From Paenibacillus sp. cl123 (lineage in GTDB: Bacteria; Bacillota; Bacilli; Paenibacillales; NBRC-103111), in the NCBI RefSeq assembly GCF_900101595.1, contig NZ_FMYY01000034.1:1-61458 (forward strand): 61,458 nucleotides of DNA, given 5' to 3'. The notes under the pieces were generated by a model. That model was not told where the DNA came from. It saw only the letters and a list, made by a program, of their open reading frames with translations, and ran no database searches. Below, in pieces: positions 13,878 to 22,263 of this stretch (positions within the stretch are counted from its first letter, which is position 1; every line of letters begins with the position of its first letter). The position numbers were made by a program, and so were the translations under genes.

Positions 13878-14527
13878 TCCGCTTGTCCTCGCAATAGTGA
13901 ACTGATTTGTGCAGTTACCGTATCGATTTCTTGCTCACCGTTAACCTCGCGCAATATTCCCTTGTTCCGATAATACTCCAGAAGAGGAGCGGTTTTATTG
14001 ATATATTCGTCCAAACGAGTTCCGACCTTCTCTTCGTTATCGTCCGAGCGCTGATACAATTCACCTGAACATTTGTCGCAAACCTGGTCAACTGCAGGAG
14101 GGTTAAACAAGACGTGATACGTAGCGCCGCAGGATTTGCAAATCCGACGGCCCGTTAAGCGGGCAAGCAGTAAATCACGATCCACACTTAAGTTAACGAC
14201 ATGATCGATATTCCGATCCAAAGCAGCCGCGATTTCATCAAGCGCTTCAGCTTGCGAGATCGTTCTTGGAAAGCCATCCAGCAAAAAACCTTTCGCGCAA
14301 TCGTCCTGCGACAAGCGGTCGCGCACGATGCCGATCGTAATTTCATCCGGAACGAGCAGCCCTTGATCCACAAACTTTTTTGCTTCAACGCCAAGCGGCG
14401 TCTCTTGCTTCATCGCGAGTCGAAATGCATCACCGGTGGAGATATGCGGAATCTGGAATTCTTCAATGATCCGTTCCGCTTGTGTACCTTTACCTGCACC
14501 AGGAGGTCCCATAAAGATAATATTCAC
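13874..14527 (-). CDS. adk: Adenylate kinase (zinc-containing)
   Basis: A 217-residue long-form adenylate kinase converting AMP and ATP to two ADP. Seen: P-loop GPPGAGKGTQAE at residues 7-18, TGDAFRLA, LDGFPRTISQAEAL, and a LID domain with CKSCGATYH and CDKC, a four-Cys zinc site typical of Gram-positive Adk. The GTG start at 14527 follows GGAGG by 8 nt and gives the same length as B. subtilis Adk. It is separated from secY by 164 nt containing a strongly structured element and a small perfect hairpin (14538-14551). Confidence 0.97.
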   Translation of the reverse strand: MNIIFMGPPGAGKGTQAERIIEEFQIPHISTGDAFRLAMKQETPLGVEAKKFVDQGLLVPDEITIGIVRDRLSQDDCAKGFLLDGFPRTISQAEALDEIAAALDRNIDHVVNLSVDRDLLLARLTGRRICKSCGATYHVLFNPPAVDQVCDKCSGELYQRSDDNEEKVGTRLDEYINKTAPLLEYYRNKGILREVNGEQEIDTVTAQISSLLRGQAE

Positions 14528-14571
14528 CGTGACTTCCTCCCCCACTTGCATCGAACGATGCTAACAGCACA

Positions 14572-14688
14572 ATAGGTGCCGATAGTTCTCCCGGAACAAC
14601 CCGGAGGCGGTCCCGTCAACCTCGGGACGCCAATGATGCCGAAGATCGGTCGTCACAGGCGCCGGGCGATCGTACTATCAGAACCTAT
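14572..14688 (-). ncRNA. Multi-hairpin structured RNA element between secY and adk
   Basis: On the minus strand ATAGGT and GATAGT (14683-14688 and 14674-14679) pair with ACTATC and ACCTAT (14581-14586 and 14572-14577), forming a closing stem of 6+6 bp around a symmetric 3x3 internal loop. Inside it are three hairpins: CGCC/GGCG enclosing CCGA/TCGG (14628-14661), GTCCC/GGGAC (14610-14628), and CTCC-GG/CC-GGAG with one mismatch (14588-14606). This is a four-way-junction-like fold of about 117 nt. There is no T-run, so it is not a terminator. I do not recognise it as a known family. Confidence 0.5.
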
Positions 14689-14691
14689 ATG

Positions 14692-15990
14692 CTATTTATT
14701 AATGAAGCCCTTGTAATGGCGTTTGATCAATTGGCTTTCGATGGTTTTCATCGTTTCCAAACCTACACCGATTACGATGAGTAAGGAAGTGCCGCCGATT
14801 TGCACGGATTGAGGCAGCCCGGCGAAAGCAGCGAAAATCATCGGAAGAATAGATACGGCAGCCAAGAACAGCGCGCCGGAAAGAGTGATCCGAGTCATCA
14901 CGCGGGTCAAGTATACTTCGGTGTTTTTCCCAGGACGAATGCCAGGGATGTATCCGCCGTTCTTCTTCATCTGCTCGGCCATTTGCACAGGATTGATCTG
15001 TACGAAGGTGTAGAAGTACGTAAATCCGATGATCAGAAGTACATACAGCACCATGCCAAGCGGATGCGTGTAGCTCAGGTTCGTGATAATCCATTCGGCA
15101 ACCGGATTCCCACGCCAGAAACCGGCGATGGTCGGCGGAAACACGAGTAAGGACAGTGCGAAAATTACCGGGATGACGCCCGCAGCGTTCACTTTAAGCG
15201 GAATGTGCGTAGACTGACCGCCGAACATTTTGCGACCGACCACCCGTTTCGCGTACTGAACCGGAATCTTACGAACGCCCTGCTGGACGAATATGACACC
15301 AACAATCAAGGCGACTACAACAGCAGCGATGATCAGCACCTTAAGGATGTTAAGGAAAACCGCGCCGCCTGCATCGACAAATTGAGTCTGATAAATTTGA
15401 CCGATACCTGTCGGAATCGCAGCAACGATACCCGCGAAGATGATAATGGAAATACCATTTCCAATGCCATTCTCGGTGATTTGTTCCCCTAACCACATCA
15501 GAAATGCTGTACCTGCCGTAAGTACGATCGCGATTAAAGCATACGTCGTAAAGCTCGGATTGATGACCAATCCGTTTACCATCCGGTTAAAACCGATCGC
15601 AAAGCTGAACGCTTGGATAAGCCCTAACACGATAGTACCGTAACGGGTAATTTGACTAAGCTTTTTGCGGCCTACTTCTCCTTCTTTGGCCCACTGGGTG
15701 AATGTCGGGATGACATCCATCGACAGGAGCTGCACGATGATCGACGCCGTAATATACGGAGTGATCGTCATGGCGAAGATGGAGAATTGGAACAGCGCGC
15801 CCCCGGAGAAAGTATTCAGCAATGCGAATACTCCGCTGGTAGCTTGGTCTTGCATTTTAAGCAGCTCTGTGTTGATGTTAGGTACCGGAATAAAAGCACC
15901 AATTCTGTAGACGATCAGCACCAGAAGGGTGAACAGGATCCGTTTCCTCAGATCGTCTACTTTCATAATATTGGATATGGTACGGAACAT
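14692..15990 (-). CDS. secY: Preprotein translocase subunit SecY
   Basis: A 432-residue protein with ten membrane-spanning segments forming the Sec channel core. Seen: the N-terminal RKRILFTLLVLIVYRIGAFI helix, GGALFQFSIFAMTITPYI, and the cytoplasmic loop RGNPVAEWI and later FTYFYTFVQINPVQMAEQMK. SecY works with SecE (42083-42295) and SecA. Its ATG overlaps the rplO stop by one base (TAATG), indicating translational coupling with the spc ribosomal proteins. Confidence 0.98.
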   Translation of the reverse strand: MFRTISNIMKVDDLRKRILFTLLVLIVYRIGAFIPVPNINTELLKMQDQATSGVFALLNTFSGGALFQFSIFAMTITPYITASIIVQLLSMDVIPTFTQWAKEGEVGRKKLSQITRYGTIVLGLIQAFSFAIGFNRMVNGLVINPSFTTYALIAIVLTAGTAFLMWLGEQITENGIGNGISIIIFAGIVAAIPTGIGQIYQTQFVDAGGAVFLNILKVLIIAAVVVALIVGVIFVQQGVRKIPVQYAKRVVGRKMFGGQSTHIPLKVNAAGVIPVIFALSLLVFPPTIAGFWRGNPVAEWIITNLSYTHPLGMVLYVLLIIGFTYFYTFVQINPVQMAEQMKKNGGYIPGIRPGKNTEVYLTRVMTRITLSGALFLAAVSILPMIFAAFAGLPQSVQIGGTSLLIVIGVGLETMKTIESQLIKRHYKGFINK

Positions 15991-16430
15991 TAAATCACCT
16001 CGGTTTTACCGCCGGCAGCTGTAATTTTCTCTACCGCAGATTGGGAGAATTTGCTCGCCTTTACATTCAGTTGAACCGTGATTTCACCGTTACCGAGGAT
16101 CTTAATGCCGCTGAGCGGGTTCTTGACGATACCGGATTCCAGCAATACTTCTGGAGTTACTTCCGTACCAGCTTCGAACTTGTTCAAGTCCGACAGGTTA
16201 ACGATAGCATACTCTTTGCGGAATTGGTTGTTGAATCCACGCTTCGGCAAGCGACGATACAACGGGTTTTGTCCGCCCTCGAATCCAGGACGAACACCGC
16301 CGCCGGAACGAGCGTTTTGACCCTTGTGACCGCGAGTCGAAGTTTTACCCATGCCGCTACCGACGCCGCGACCCACGCGCTTGCGGGAATGACGCGAACC
16401 AGGGGCAGATGTAAGTTCATGCAATTTCAT
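15990..16430 (-). CDS. rplO: 50S ribosomal protein L15
   Basis: A 146-residue L15 with MKLHELTSAPGSRHSRKRVG, the glycine-rich basic stretch GKTSTRGHKGQNARSGGGV and a globular C-terminal domain. The start at 16430 is 8 nt after AGGAGG; an upstream in-frame GTG abuts the binding site and is rejected. It overlaps secY by one base. Confidence 0.98.
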   Translation of the reverse strand: MKLHELTSAPGSRHSRKRVGRGVGSGMGKTSTRGHKGQNARSGGGVRPGFEGGQNPLYRRLPKRGFNNQFRKEYAIVNLSDLNKFEAGTEVTPEVLLESGIVKNPLSGIKILGNGEITVQLNVKASKFSQSAVEKITAAGGKTEVI

Positions 16431-16463
16431 CGTTTGCACCTCCTCTTGCTTTATGTTAAGTCA

Positions 16464-16652
16464 TTACGCTTCGATTTCTTTAACTTCCACCAAGTGGCTC
16501 ACTTGATTGACCATACCGCGGATAGCAGCATTGTCAGCTTGCGTTACCGAATGATGGAGCTTGCGGAGTCCGAGTGCGGTAACCGTGCGACGTTGCGTCT
16601 CAGGTCGGCCGATCAGGCTGCGCTTGAGGGTAATTTGCAATTGCTTAGCCAT
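16464..16652 (-). CDS. rpmD: 50S ribosomal protein L30
   Basis: A 62-residue bacterial L30: MAKQLQITLKRSLIGRPETQ, then TVTALGLRKLHHSV. It lies between rpsE and rplO in the canonical spc order, with rpsE ending 10 nt upstream of its start. Confidence 0.98.
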   Translation of the reverse strand: MAKQLQITLKRSLIGRPETQRRTVTALGLRKLHHSVTQADNAAIRGMVNQVSHLVEVKEIEA

Positions 16653-16662
16653 GGTATCCCTC

Positions 16663-17160
16663 CTAACCTAAAAGTTCTTCTACGGTTTTACCGCGAAGCT
16701 TAGCAACATCTTCCGCACGCTTCAGGCGCTGTAAGCCTTCCAGGGTAGCGTTAACCATGTTCATCGAGTTCGAGGAACCCAGAGATTTTGTCAGGATATC
16801 GCCTACGCCTGCAAGCTCAAGCACGGCACGAACCGGGCCGCCTGCAATAACTCCTGTACCTTGGGATGCCGGCTTCAGCAGCACTCTGCCAGCGCCGAAG
16901 TGACCAACAACCAAGTGAGGAATCGTAGTGCCGACGATTGGAACTTGAATCAGGTTTTTCTTCGCATCTTCAATACCTTTGCGGATTGCATCAGGTACCT
17001 CGGAAGCTTTGCCGATTCCAGCGCCTACCCAGCCTTTGCCATCGCCTACGACGACGAGAGCGCTGAAGCTGAAGCGACGTCCGCCTTTAACAACTTTAGC
17101 TACGCGGTTGATTTGAACGACTTTCTCAGTCAATTCTAATGTGTTCGGATCGATACGCAA
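16663..17160 (-). CDS. rpsE: 30S ribosomal protein S5
   Basis: A 165-residue S5 with the double-stranded RNA-binding N-terminal domain (VVKGGRRFSFSALVVVGDGK) and the ribosomal S5 C-terminal fold (VGHFGAGRVLLKPASQGTG). S5 contributes to decoding accuracy and mRNA helicase activity. The residues around the KGGRR loop, where spectinomycin resistance changes occur, look wild type. Confidence 0.98.
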   Translation of the reverse strand: MRIDPNTLELTEKVVQINRVAKVVKGGRRFSFSALVVVGDGKGWVGAGIGKASEVPDAIRKGIEDAKKNLIQVPIVGTTIPHLVVGHFGAGRVLLKPASQGTGVIAGGPVRAVLELAGVGDILTKSLGSSNSMNMVNATLEGLQRLKRAEDVAKLRGKTVEELLG

Positions 17161-17189
17161 GTCCTTACCTCCTTATGTGTAGATTTGTT

Positions 17190-17558
17190 TTAGAAATCAA
17201 GACCTGCTTCGCGAGCAGCGTCAGCCAATGCTTTTACACGACCATGGTACAAGTATCCGCCGCGGTCGAATACAACTTTCTCTACGCCAGCTTGCTTCGC
17301 ACGTTCAGCGATCAAAGCGCCTACCTTCGTAGCAGCTTCAGCATTGCCGCCGTTGCCGATCGCTTCTTTCAGCTCTTTATCCTGGGTGGAAGCCGCTGCG
17401 ATCGTAACGCCCTTGACGTCATCGATCAACTGCGCATACATATGTTTGGAAGAACGGAAAATATTGAGGCGTGGACGCTCAGCCGTTCCTTGAATTTTCT
17501 TGCGAACGCGAAGATGTCTTTTCAAGCGCGCTTTGTTTTTATCGGCTTTAGTAATCAT
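17190..17558 (-). CDS. rplR: 50S ribosomal protein L18
   Basis: A 122-residue L18 with the basic N-terminus NKARLKRHLRVRKKIQGTAE, RLNIFRSSKHMYAQLIDD and the terminal FDRGGYLYHGRVKALADAAR block. L18 with L5 carries 5S rRNA into the 50S central protuberance. Canonical position between rplF and rpsE. Confidence 0.98.
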   Translation of the reverse strand: MITKADKNKARLKRHLRVRKKIQGTAERPRLNIFRSSKHMYAQLIDDVKGVTIAAASTQDKELKEAIGNGGNAEAATKVGALIAERAKQAGVEKVVFDRGGYLYHGRVKALADAAREAGLDF

Positions 17559-17621
17559 GAGGGGTCTTCACTCCTTTCGGTATCGTTAGCGAAGCAGGTT
17601 AGCCACTCAGGCTAAGCAACC

Positions 17622-18164
17622 TTACTTCTTCTTACCGGCTTTACCTTCTTTACGAAGAATACGTTCGCCTTCGTACTTGATACCTTTGCCTTTATACGGC
17701 TCAGGCTCGCGCACAGCGCGGATTTTGGCGGCATATGCGCCTACCAGTTCTTTATCGATGCCTCTAACGGTGATTTTCGTATTCGAAGGAACTTCGAATT
17801 CGATGCCGCTTGCCGGTTCGATTTCAACTGGGTGAGAGTAACCAACGTTCAAGACCAGCTTGTTGCCGGATTTGTTCGCACGGTAACCTACGCCAACCAG
17901 TTCAAGGTTTTTCGCAAAACCGTCAGTTACACCGCTCACCATGTTTTGAACGACGCTGCGCGTCGTGCCGTGCAGGGAACGATGCAATTTATTGTCAGAA
18001 GGACGTTCTACGTTGATGATGCTTTCTTCAACGCTAACCTTCATGTCTTTGTGAAGCTCGCGGCTAAGTGTTCCTTTCGGACCATTTACCGTAATTACTG
18101 TGTTGTCTAAAGTCACGCTAACTCCGCTAGGGATCGTGATTGGTTTGCGACCAATACGGGACAT
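17622..18164 (-). CDS. rplF: 50S ribosomal protein L6
   Basis: A 180-residue L6, MSRIGRKPITIPSGVSVTL, with two related alpha/beta domains and the conserved C-terminal EPYKGKGIKYEGERILRKEG motif. The start at 18164 follows GGAGG by 8 nt; the in-frame GTG three codons upstream lies on the binding site. The 63-nt gap to rplR contains a small TTAGCC/GGCTAA hairpin. Confidence 0.98.
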   Translation of the reverse strand: MSRIGRKPITIPSGVSVTLDNTVITVNGPKGTLSRELHKDMKVSVEESIINVERPSDNKLHRSLHGTTRSVVQNMVSGVTDGFAKNLELVGVGYRANKSGNKLVLNVGYSHPVEIEPASGIEFEVPSNTKITVRGIDKELVGAYAAKIRAVREPEPYKGKGIKYEGERILRKEGKAGKKK

Positions 18165-18195
18165 GTTGTGCACCTCCGTTCTTTAAAAATCGATA

Positions 18196-18594
18196 TTACC
18201 AAACGTAGCAGATAACCTCTCCGCCAGCTTTGGATTGACGAGCTTCCTTGTCGGTCATTACGCCTTTGGAAGTCGAGAGAATTGCGATACCCAGTCCGCC
18301 GAGTACGCGAGGCACTTCTTGGCTTTTCGCGTAAACGCGAAGACCTGGCTTGCTGATTCTTTTCAGACCTGTAATAACGCGCTCGTTGTTGGAACCGTAT
18401 TTCAGGAACAAGCGGATGATGCCTTGCTTGCTGTCTTCGATATATTCAGCGTCACGGATGAAGCCTTCCTTCTTGAGGATCTCAGCGATCTCGCGCTTGA
18501 TCTTCGAAGCCGGAATTTCAACAGTCTCATGACGAACGACATTAGCGTTGCGAATGCGTGTAAGCATATCTGCAATTGGATCGGACATAACCAT
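18196..18594 (-). CDS. rpsH: 30S ribosomal protein S8
   Basis: A 132-residue S8 beginning MVMSDPIADMLTRIRNAN, with the C-terminal LSTSKGVMTDKEARQ motif. S8 binds the central 16S domain and represses the spc operon in E. coli. The start at 18594 has AGGAGG 10 nt upstream and matches the MVM start of Bacillus S8. Confidence 0.98.
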   Translation of the reverse strand: MVMSDPIADMLTRIRNANVVRHETVEIPASKIKREIAEILKKEGFIRDAEYIEDSKQGIIRLFLKYGSNNERVITGLKRISKPGLRVYAKSQEVPRVLGGLGIAILSTSKGVMTDKEARQSKAGGEVICYVW

Positions 18595-18627
18595 GTGTTG
18601 TAAACCTCCTTCCCGAAACTTTGAGTT

Positions 18628-18813
18628 TTACCAGCTTGCTTTCTTCACGCCAGGAATCTGGCCCTTGTATGCCAATTCGCGGAAGCAAATTCTGCAAATT
18701 TTAAATTTACGCAGTACCGAATGGGGACGTCCGCAGCGCTCGCAGCGCGTGTAGGCCTGCACCTTGAATTTCGGAGGACGCTGCTGCTTAATCTTCATCG
18801 AAGTTTTTGCCAC
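18628..18813 (-). CDS. rpsN: 30S ribosomal protein S14 type Z
   Basis: A 61-residue zinc-binding S14: MAKTSMKIKQQRPPKFKVQA, then CERCGRPHSVLRKFKICRIC, giving two CxxC pairs for one zinc. This is the short C+ form usual in Gram-positives. A copy of the recurrent hairpin/CTTACGA element lies directly before its ribosome binding site. Confidence 0.98.
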   Translation of the reverse strand: MAKTSMKIKQQRPPKFKVQAYTRCERCGRPHSVLRKFKICRICFRELAYKGQIPGVKKASW

Positions 18814-18832
18814 TTTCGTTTACACCTCCATA

Positions 18833-18860
18833 GGTTTCTCGGGAAACCCGTATCGTAAGC
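18833..18860 (-). repeat. Recurrent hairpin + CTTACGA element (upstream of rpsN)
   Basis: GGTTTC/GAAACC perfect 6-bp stem with a 4-nt loop, preceded on the minus strand by GCTTACGATACG and followed after a few bases by GGAGG of rpsN. Confidence 0.6.
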
Positions 18861-18863
18861 TAT

Positions 18864-19406
18864 TTATTTCGTGAACGGCATGCCGAGCTGCGTCAGCAAT
18901 TCGCGGGATTCTTCATCAGTTTTCGCCGTCGTGACGATTACGATATCCATACCGCGGACTTTGTCCACTTTATCGTATTCGATCTCCGGGAAGATCAACT
19001 GCTCTTTCAAGCCGAGCGTGTAGTTGCCGCGGCCGTCAAATGCCTTGGTCGATACGCCGCGGAAGTCACGTACGCGAGGAAGCGCAACGTTGAACAGTTT
19101 GTCGAGGAAGTGATACATACGCTCGCCGCGCAAAGTTACCTTTACGCCGATAGGCATATTTTCACGCAGTTTGAAGCCTGCGATCGATTTTTTAGCGCGC
19201 GTGATAACCGGCTTTTGACCAGATATCAGCTGCAGGTCGGAAACGGCAGTATCGAGCACCTTGGAGTTGGAAACTGCTTCGCCAACACCCATGTTAATAA
19301 CGACCTTCTCGATTTTCGGAACTTGCATAACCGTAGTGTAGTTAAACTTTTGAATCAACGATGGCGTTACTTCGTTCAGAAAACGATCTTTCATTCTTGC
19401 TGCCAT
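18864..19406 (-). CDS. rplE: 50S ribosomal protein L5
   Basis: A 180-residue L5 with VPKIEKVVINMGVGEAV, GQKPVITRAKKSIAGFKLRE, RGERMYHFLDKL and the C-terminal VRGMDIVIVTTAKTDEE. L5 binds 5S rRNA and the P-site tRNA elbow. Canonical position between rplX and rpsN. Confidence 0.98.
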   Translation of the reverse strand: MAARMKDRFLNEVTPSLIQKFNYTTVMQVPKIEKVVINMGVGEAVSNSKVLDTAVSDLQLISGQKPVITRAKKSIAGFKLRENMPIGVKVTLRGERMYHFLDKLFNVALPRVRDFRGVSTKAFDGRGNYTLGLKEQLIFPEIEYDKVDKVRGMDIVIVTTAKTDEESRELLTQLGMPFTK

Positions 19407-19440
19407 AAGACTCGTTTACCTCCTTTCTTTCCCTATACGA

Positions 19441-19794
19441 TTAATCGATAATCTCGCCGGATTTTTTCGCGACGCGGACTTTTTTGCCGTTGTCCAATAC
19501 TTTGTAGCCGATACGAGTCGGTTGGCCGCTCTTCGGATCTACGAGCATAACGTTGGAGACATGGATCGCAGCCTCTTGCGTGAGGATGCCTCCTTGCGGG
19601 TTCGCCTGGGAAGGCTTCGCATGCTTCTTGATCATGTTCACGCCTTCGACCAGCACACGGTTTTGACGAGGATAAGCTGCGAGCACGCGGCCTTTTTTGC
19701 CTTTGTCTTTACCTGTGATGACGATAACCGTGTCTTCTTTTTTAACATGCAATTTATTGTTATGGGACTCAAGTTTCTTCGGTTGTTTTGGCAT
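19441..19794 (-). CDS. rplX: 50S ribosomal protein L24
   Basis: A 117-residue L24 with a KOW motif (KKEDTVIVITGKDKGKKGRV, about residues 19-38) and RVLVEGVNMIKKHAKPSQ. L24 initiates 50S assembly. A hairpin of the recurrent type precedes its ribosome binding site. Confidence 0.98.
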   Translation of the reverse strand: MPKQPKKLESHNNKLHVKKEDTVIVITGKDKGKKGRVLAAYPRQNRVLVEGVNMIKKHAKPSQANPQGGILTQEAAIHVSNVMLVDPKSGQPTRIGYKVLDNGKKVRVAKKSGEIID

Positions 19795-19815
19795 TGTGGT
19801 GTTACACCTCCTACA

Positions 19816-19845
19816 GGTTTTCTCGAGTGAAAACCGCTTCGTAAG
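19816..19845 (-). repeat. Recurrent hairpin + CTTACGAAG element (upstream of rplX)
   Basis: GGTTTTC/GAAAACC perfect 7-bp stem with a 6-nt loop, preceded on the minus strand by CTTACGAAG and followed by TGTAGGAGG, the rplX ribosome binding site. Confidence 0.65.
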
Positions 19846-19873
19846 TCATGCTTGGTATTGCGCTTAATGAAGC

Positions 19874-20242
19874 TTAGATAACTTCAGGAGCCAAGGATAC
19901 GATCTTCATGAAGTCTCTGTCGCGAAGCTCACGAGCTACCGGTCCAAAGATACGAGTGCCGCGCGGGCTCTTGTCATCCTTAACGATAACTGCTGCATTC
20001 TCATCAAAGGTAATGTAGGATCCGTCCTTACGACGAGCGCCACGTCTCGTGCGTACCACTACAGCTTTGACTACATCGCCCTTCTTGACAACGCCACCTG
20101 GTGTTGCTTCTTTCACCGAGCAGATGATCAAATCACCAATGTTTGCCGTACGACGTCCAGTACCACCCAACACACGGATACACATCAGCGATTTCGCACC
20201 AGAGTTGTCTGCTACTTTCAAACGAGTAAATGGTTGAATCAT
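19874..20242 (-). CDS. rplN: 50S ribosomal protein L14
   Basis: A 122-residue L14, MIQPFTRLKVADNSGAKSLM, with the conserved GDVVKAVVVRTRRGARRKDG and SPRGTRIFGPVARELR segments. L14 forms an intersubunit bridge. First gene of the classical spc group, after rpsQ. Confidence 0.98.
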   Translation of the reverse strand: MIQPFTRLKVADNSGAKSLMCIRVLGGTGRRTANIGDLIICSVKEATPGGVVKKGDVVKAVVVRTRRGARRKDGSYITFDENAAVIVKDDKSPRGTRIFGPVARELRDRDFMKIVSLAPEVI

Positions 20243-20283
20243 TGTGGAGTTCCTCCTTCCGGTATTGATGCCAAATGCTTATA

Positions 20284-20547
20284 TTAAACGATGACCGCTT
20301 TTTCGACTACTTTAACCAGTCTGAAGCGTTTGTCCTTGGAGAGCGGACGGGTTTCCATGATTTCAACAACGTCGCCGATTTTAGCTTCGTTATTTTCGTC
20401 ATGCGCTTTAAACTTCTTCGTATATTTAATCCGCTTGTGGTACAAGCTGTGCTTTTTGTAAGTCTCAACGGCAACTACGATGGTTTTTTCCATCTTGTCG
20501 CTTACGACTCTGCCCACTTGCGTTTTACGCTCGTTGCGTTCAGCCAT
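20284..20547 (-). CDS. rpsQ: 30S ribosomal protein S17
   Basis: An 87-residue S17 with RKTQVGRVVSDKMEKTIVVA and GDVVEIMETRPLSKDKRF, an OB-fold primary 16S-binding protein. It lies between rpmC and rplN. Confidence 0.98.
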   Translation of the reverse strand: MAERNERKTQVGRVVSDKMEKTIVVAVETYKKHSLYHKRIKYTKKFKAHDENNEAKIGDVVEIMETRPLSKDKRFRLVKVVEKAVIV

Positions 20548-20571
20548 TGTGAGATCCTCCTCTCTGTTTCA

Positions 20572-20772
20572 TTAACTAGTGATTCCCAATTCTCTTTCAC
20601 GCAAAACAGTTTTTGCCCGAGCAATCTCTTTGCGTACTTTTTGAATCTGTACGGGATTATCCAGTTGACCAGTAGCCAGTTGAAAACGGAGGTTAAAGAG
20701 CTGCTCTTTAAATCCGGCAATCTTCTGTTCGATCTCAGCAGAGGTTAGGTTGCGAAATTCACTAGCTTTCAT
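20572..20772 (-). CDS. rpmC: 50S ribosomal protein L29
   Basis: A 66-residue two-helix L29: MKASEFRNLTSAEIEQKIAG, then LKEQLFNLRFQLATGQL style core and RKEIARAKTVLRERE. It sits at the tunnel exit, a docking site for SRP and trigger factor. It overlaps the 3' end of rplP by 11 nt, suggesting translational coupling. Confidence 0.97.
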   Translation of the reverse strand: MKASEFRNLTSAEIEQKIAGFKEQLFNLRFQLATGQLDNPVQIQKVRKEIARAKTVLRERELGITS

Positions 20773-21196
20773 TTACTTCACCACCCAGTTCTTCTCTTTT
20801 CACAAACTTCGTTTTGATCGGGAGCTTGTGAGCGGCGAGACGCATAGCTTCACGGGCGATTTCTTCGCTTACGCCGGCCAGTTCGAACAGAACCTTACCC
20901 GGTTTAACGACAGCAACCCATTTTTCTACGTTACCTTTACCGCTACCCATCCGGACTTCAAGCGGCTTTTGAGTGATAGGCTTGGAAGGGAAAATCTTGA
21001 TCCAAACTTTACCGCCCCGCTTAATATAACGAGTCATCGCGATACGGGCAGCTTCGATTTGACGGTTGGTTACCCAAGCCGGCTCCATCGCTTGCAGGCC
21101 GTATTCACCGAAATGTACTTCCTGACCGCCTTTAGCTTTACCGCGCATGCTGCCACGGTGCTCTTTACGGTGTTTTACACGTTTAGGAACTAACAT
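20762..21196 (-). CDS. rplP: 50S ribosomal protein L16
   Basis: A 144-residue L16: MLVPKRVKHRKEHRGSMRGK, VTNRQIEAARIAMTRYIKRG and GKGNVEKWVAVVKPGKVLFE. L16 organises the A-site region of the 50S subunit. It follows rpsC after 2 nt and overlaps rpmC by 11 nt. Confidence 0.98.
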   Translation of the reverse strand: MLVPKRVKHRKEHRGSMRGKAKGGQEVHFGEYGLQAMEPAWVTNRQIEAARIAMTRYIKRGGKVWIKIFPSKPITQKPLEVRMGSGKGNVEKWVAVVKPGKVLFELAGVSEEIAREAMRLAAHKLPIKTKFVKREELGGEVNES

Positions 21197-21198
21197 GA

Positions 21199-21864
21199 TT
21201 AGTTGCCTCCTTCCGCAGCAGCCTTTTTCTTAGCCGCAGGAAGAACTTCGCCGCGATAGATCCATACTTTTACGCCGATACGTCCATAAGTGGTATGAGC
21301 TTCAGCCGTACCATAGTCGATATCTGCACGCAATGTATGAAGAGGTACCGTACCTTCGCTGTAGCCTTCCTGTCTTGCAATTTCCGCTCCGCCCAAACGG
21401 CCGCTAACCGAAGTTTTGATTCCTTTAGCGCCGGATCTCATCGTTCTTTGGATAGCTTGCTTCAACGCACGGCGGAACGATACGCGACGCTCCAGCTGCT
21501 GTGCAATGCTTTCTGCTACCAGAATCGCATCCAGATCGGGGGTTTTGATTTCTGTGATGTTGATATGAACCTTTTTGCCGCTCGTCAGCTTGGTCAGGTA
21601 AGCGCGGATAACTTCAACTTCCGAACCGCCTTTACCGATAACCATGCCTGGCTTGGCTGTATGAATCGTAACGTTAACGCGGTTAGCCGCACGCTCGATT
21701 TCGATGCGGGAAACTGCGGATTCTTTCAATTTCTGTTTCAAGTACTCACGAATTTTTACGTCTTCCATCAACAGATCGCCGAAATCTTTGCCGGCATACC
21801 ATTTGGACTCCCAATCGCGAATAATACCAATGCGAAGTCCCACCGGGTTTACTTTTTGACCCAC
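21199..21864 (-). CDS. rpsC: 30S ribosomal protein S3
   Basis: A 221-residue S3 with an N-terminal KH type II domain (AKPGMVIGKGGSEVEVIRA holds the GxxG loop) and a C-terminal domain with GRLGGAEIARQEGYSEGTVP. S3 lines the mRNA entry tunnel. It follows rplV after 13 nt. Confidence 0.98.
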   Translation of the reverse strand: MGQKVNPVGLRIGIIRDWESKWYAGKDFGDLLMEDVKIREYLKQKLKESAVSRIEIERAANRVNVTIHTAKPGMVIGKGGSEVEVIRAYLTKLTSGKKVHINITEIKTPDLDAILVAESIAQQLERRVSFRRALKQAIQRTMRSGAKGIKTSVSGRLGGAEIARQEGYSEGTVPLHTLRADIDYGTAEAHTTYGRIGVKVWIYRGEVLPAAKKKAAAEGGN

Positions 21865-21877
21865 ACGTTGTCCCTCC

Positions 21878-22213
21878 TTATTTCTCAGATACCACTACAG
21901 TGATGTGGCTGGTACGTTTATTGATGCGGCTCGCACGACCCATAGCGCGAGGACGGAATCTTTTCAAGGTTGGACCTTGATCAACGAACACTTGCGAAAT
22001 CACCAGACTGTTAGGGTCCAGGGAGTTGTTGTGCTCCGCATTCGCAATCGCCGATTTCAGCAGCTTCTCGATGATCGGGGATGCCGCTTTAGGCGTATGG
22101 TTCAGGATTGCAATAGCTTCGCCCACTTGCTTGCCGCGGATCAAATCAACCACGAGCTGAGCTTTACGGGGAGCGATGCGTACGTATCTAGCAATAGCTT
22201 TTGCTTGTTGCAT
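21878..22213 (-). CDS. rplV: 50S ribosomal protein L22
   Basis: A 111-residue L22: AKAIARYVRIAPRKAQLVVD and the extended tunnel-lining hairpin around FRPRAMGRASRINKRTSHI. The loop where macrolide-resistance changes occur shows no obvious insertion or deletion. Canonical position between rpsS and rpsC. Confidence 0.98.
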   Translation of the reverse strand: MQQAKAIARYVRIAPRKAQLVVDLIRGKQVGEAIAILNHTPKAASPIIEKLLKSAIANAEHNNSLDPNSLVISQVFVDQGPTLKRFRPRAMGRASRINKRTSHITVVVSEK

Positions 22214-22263
22214 GGATGTACCTCCTCTCGTTCACAAACTGAATCTATATCCGAAACTTCGTA

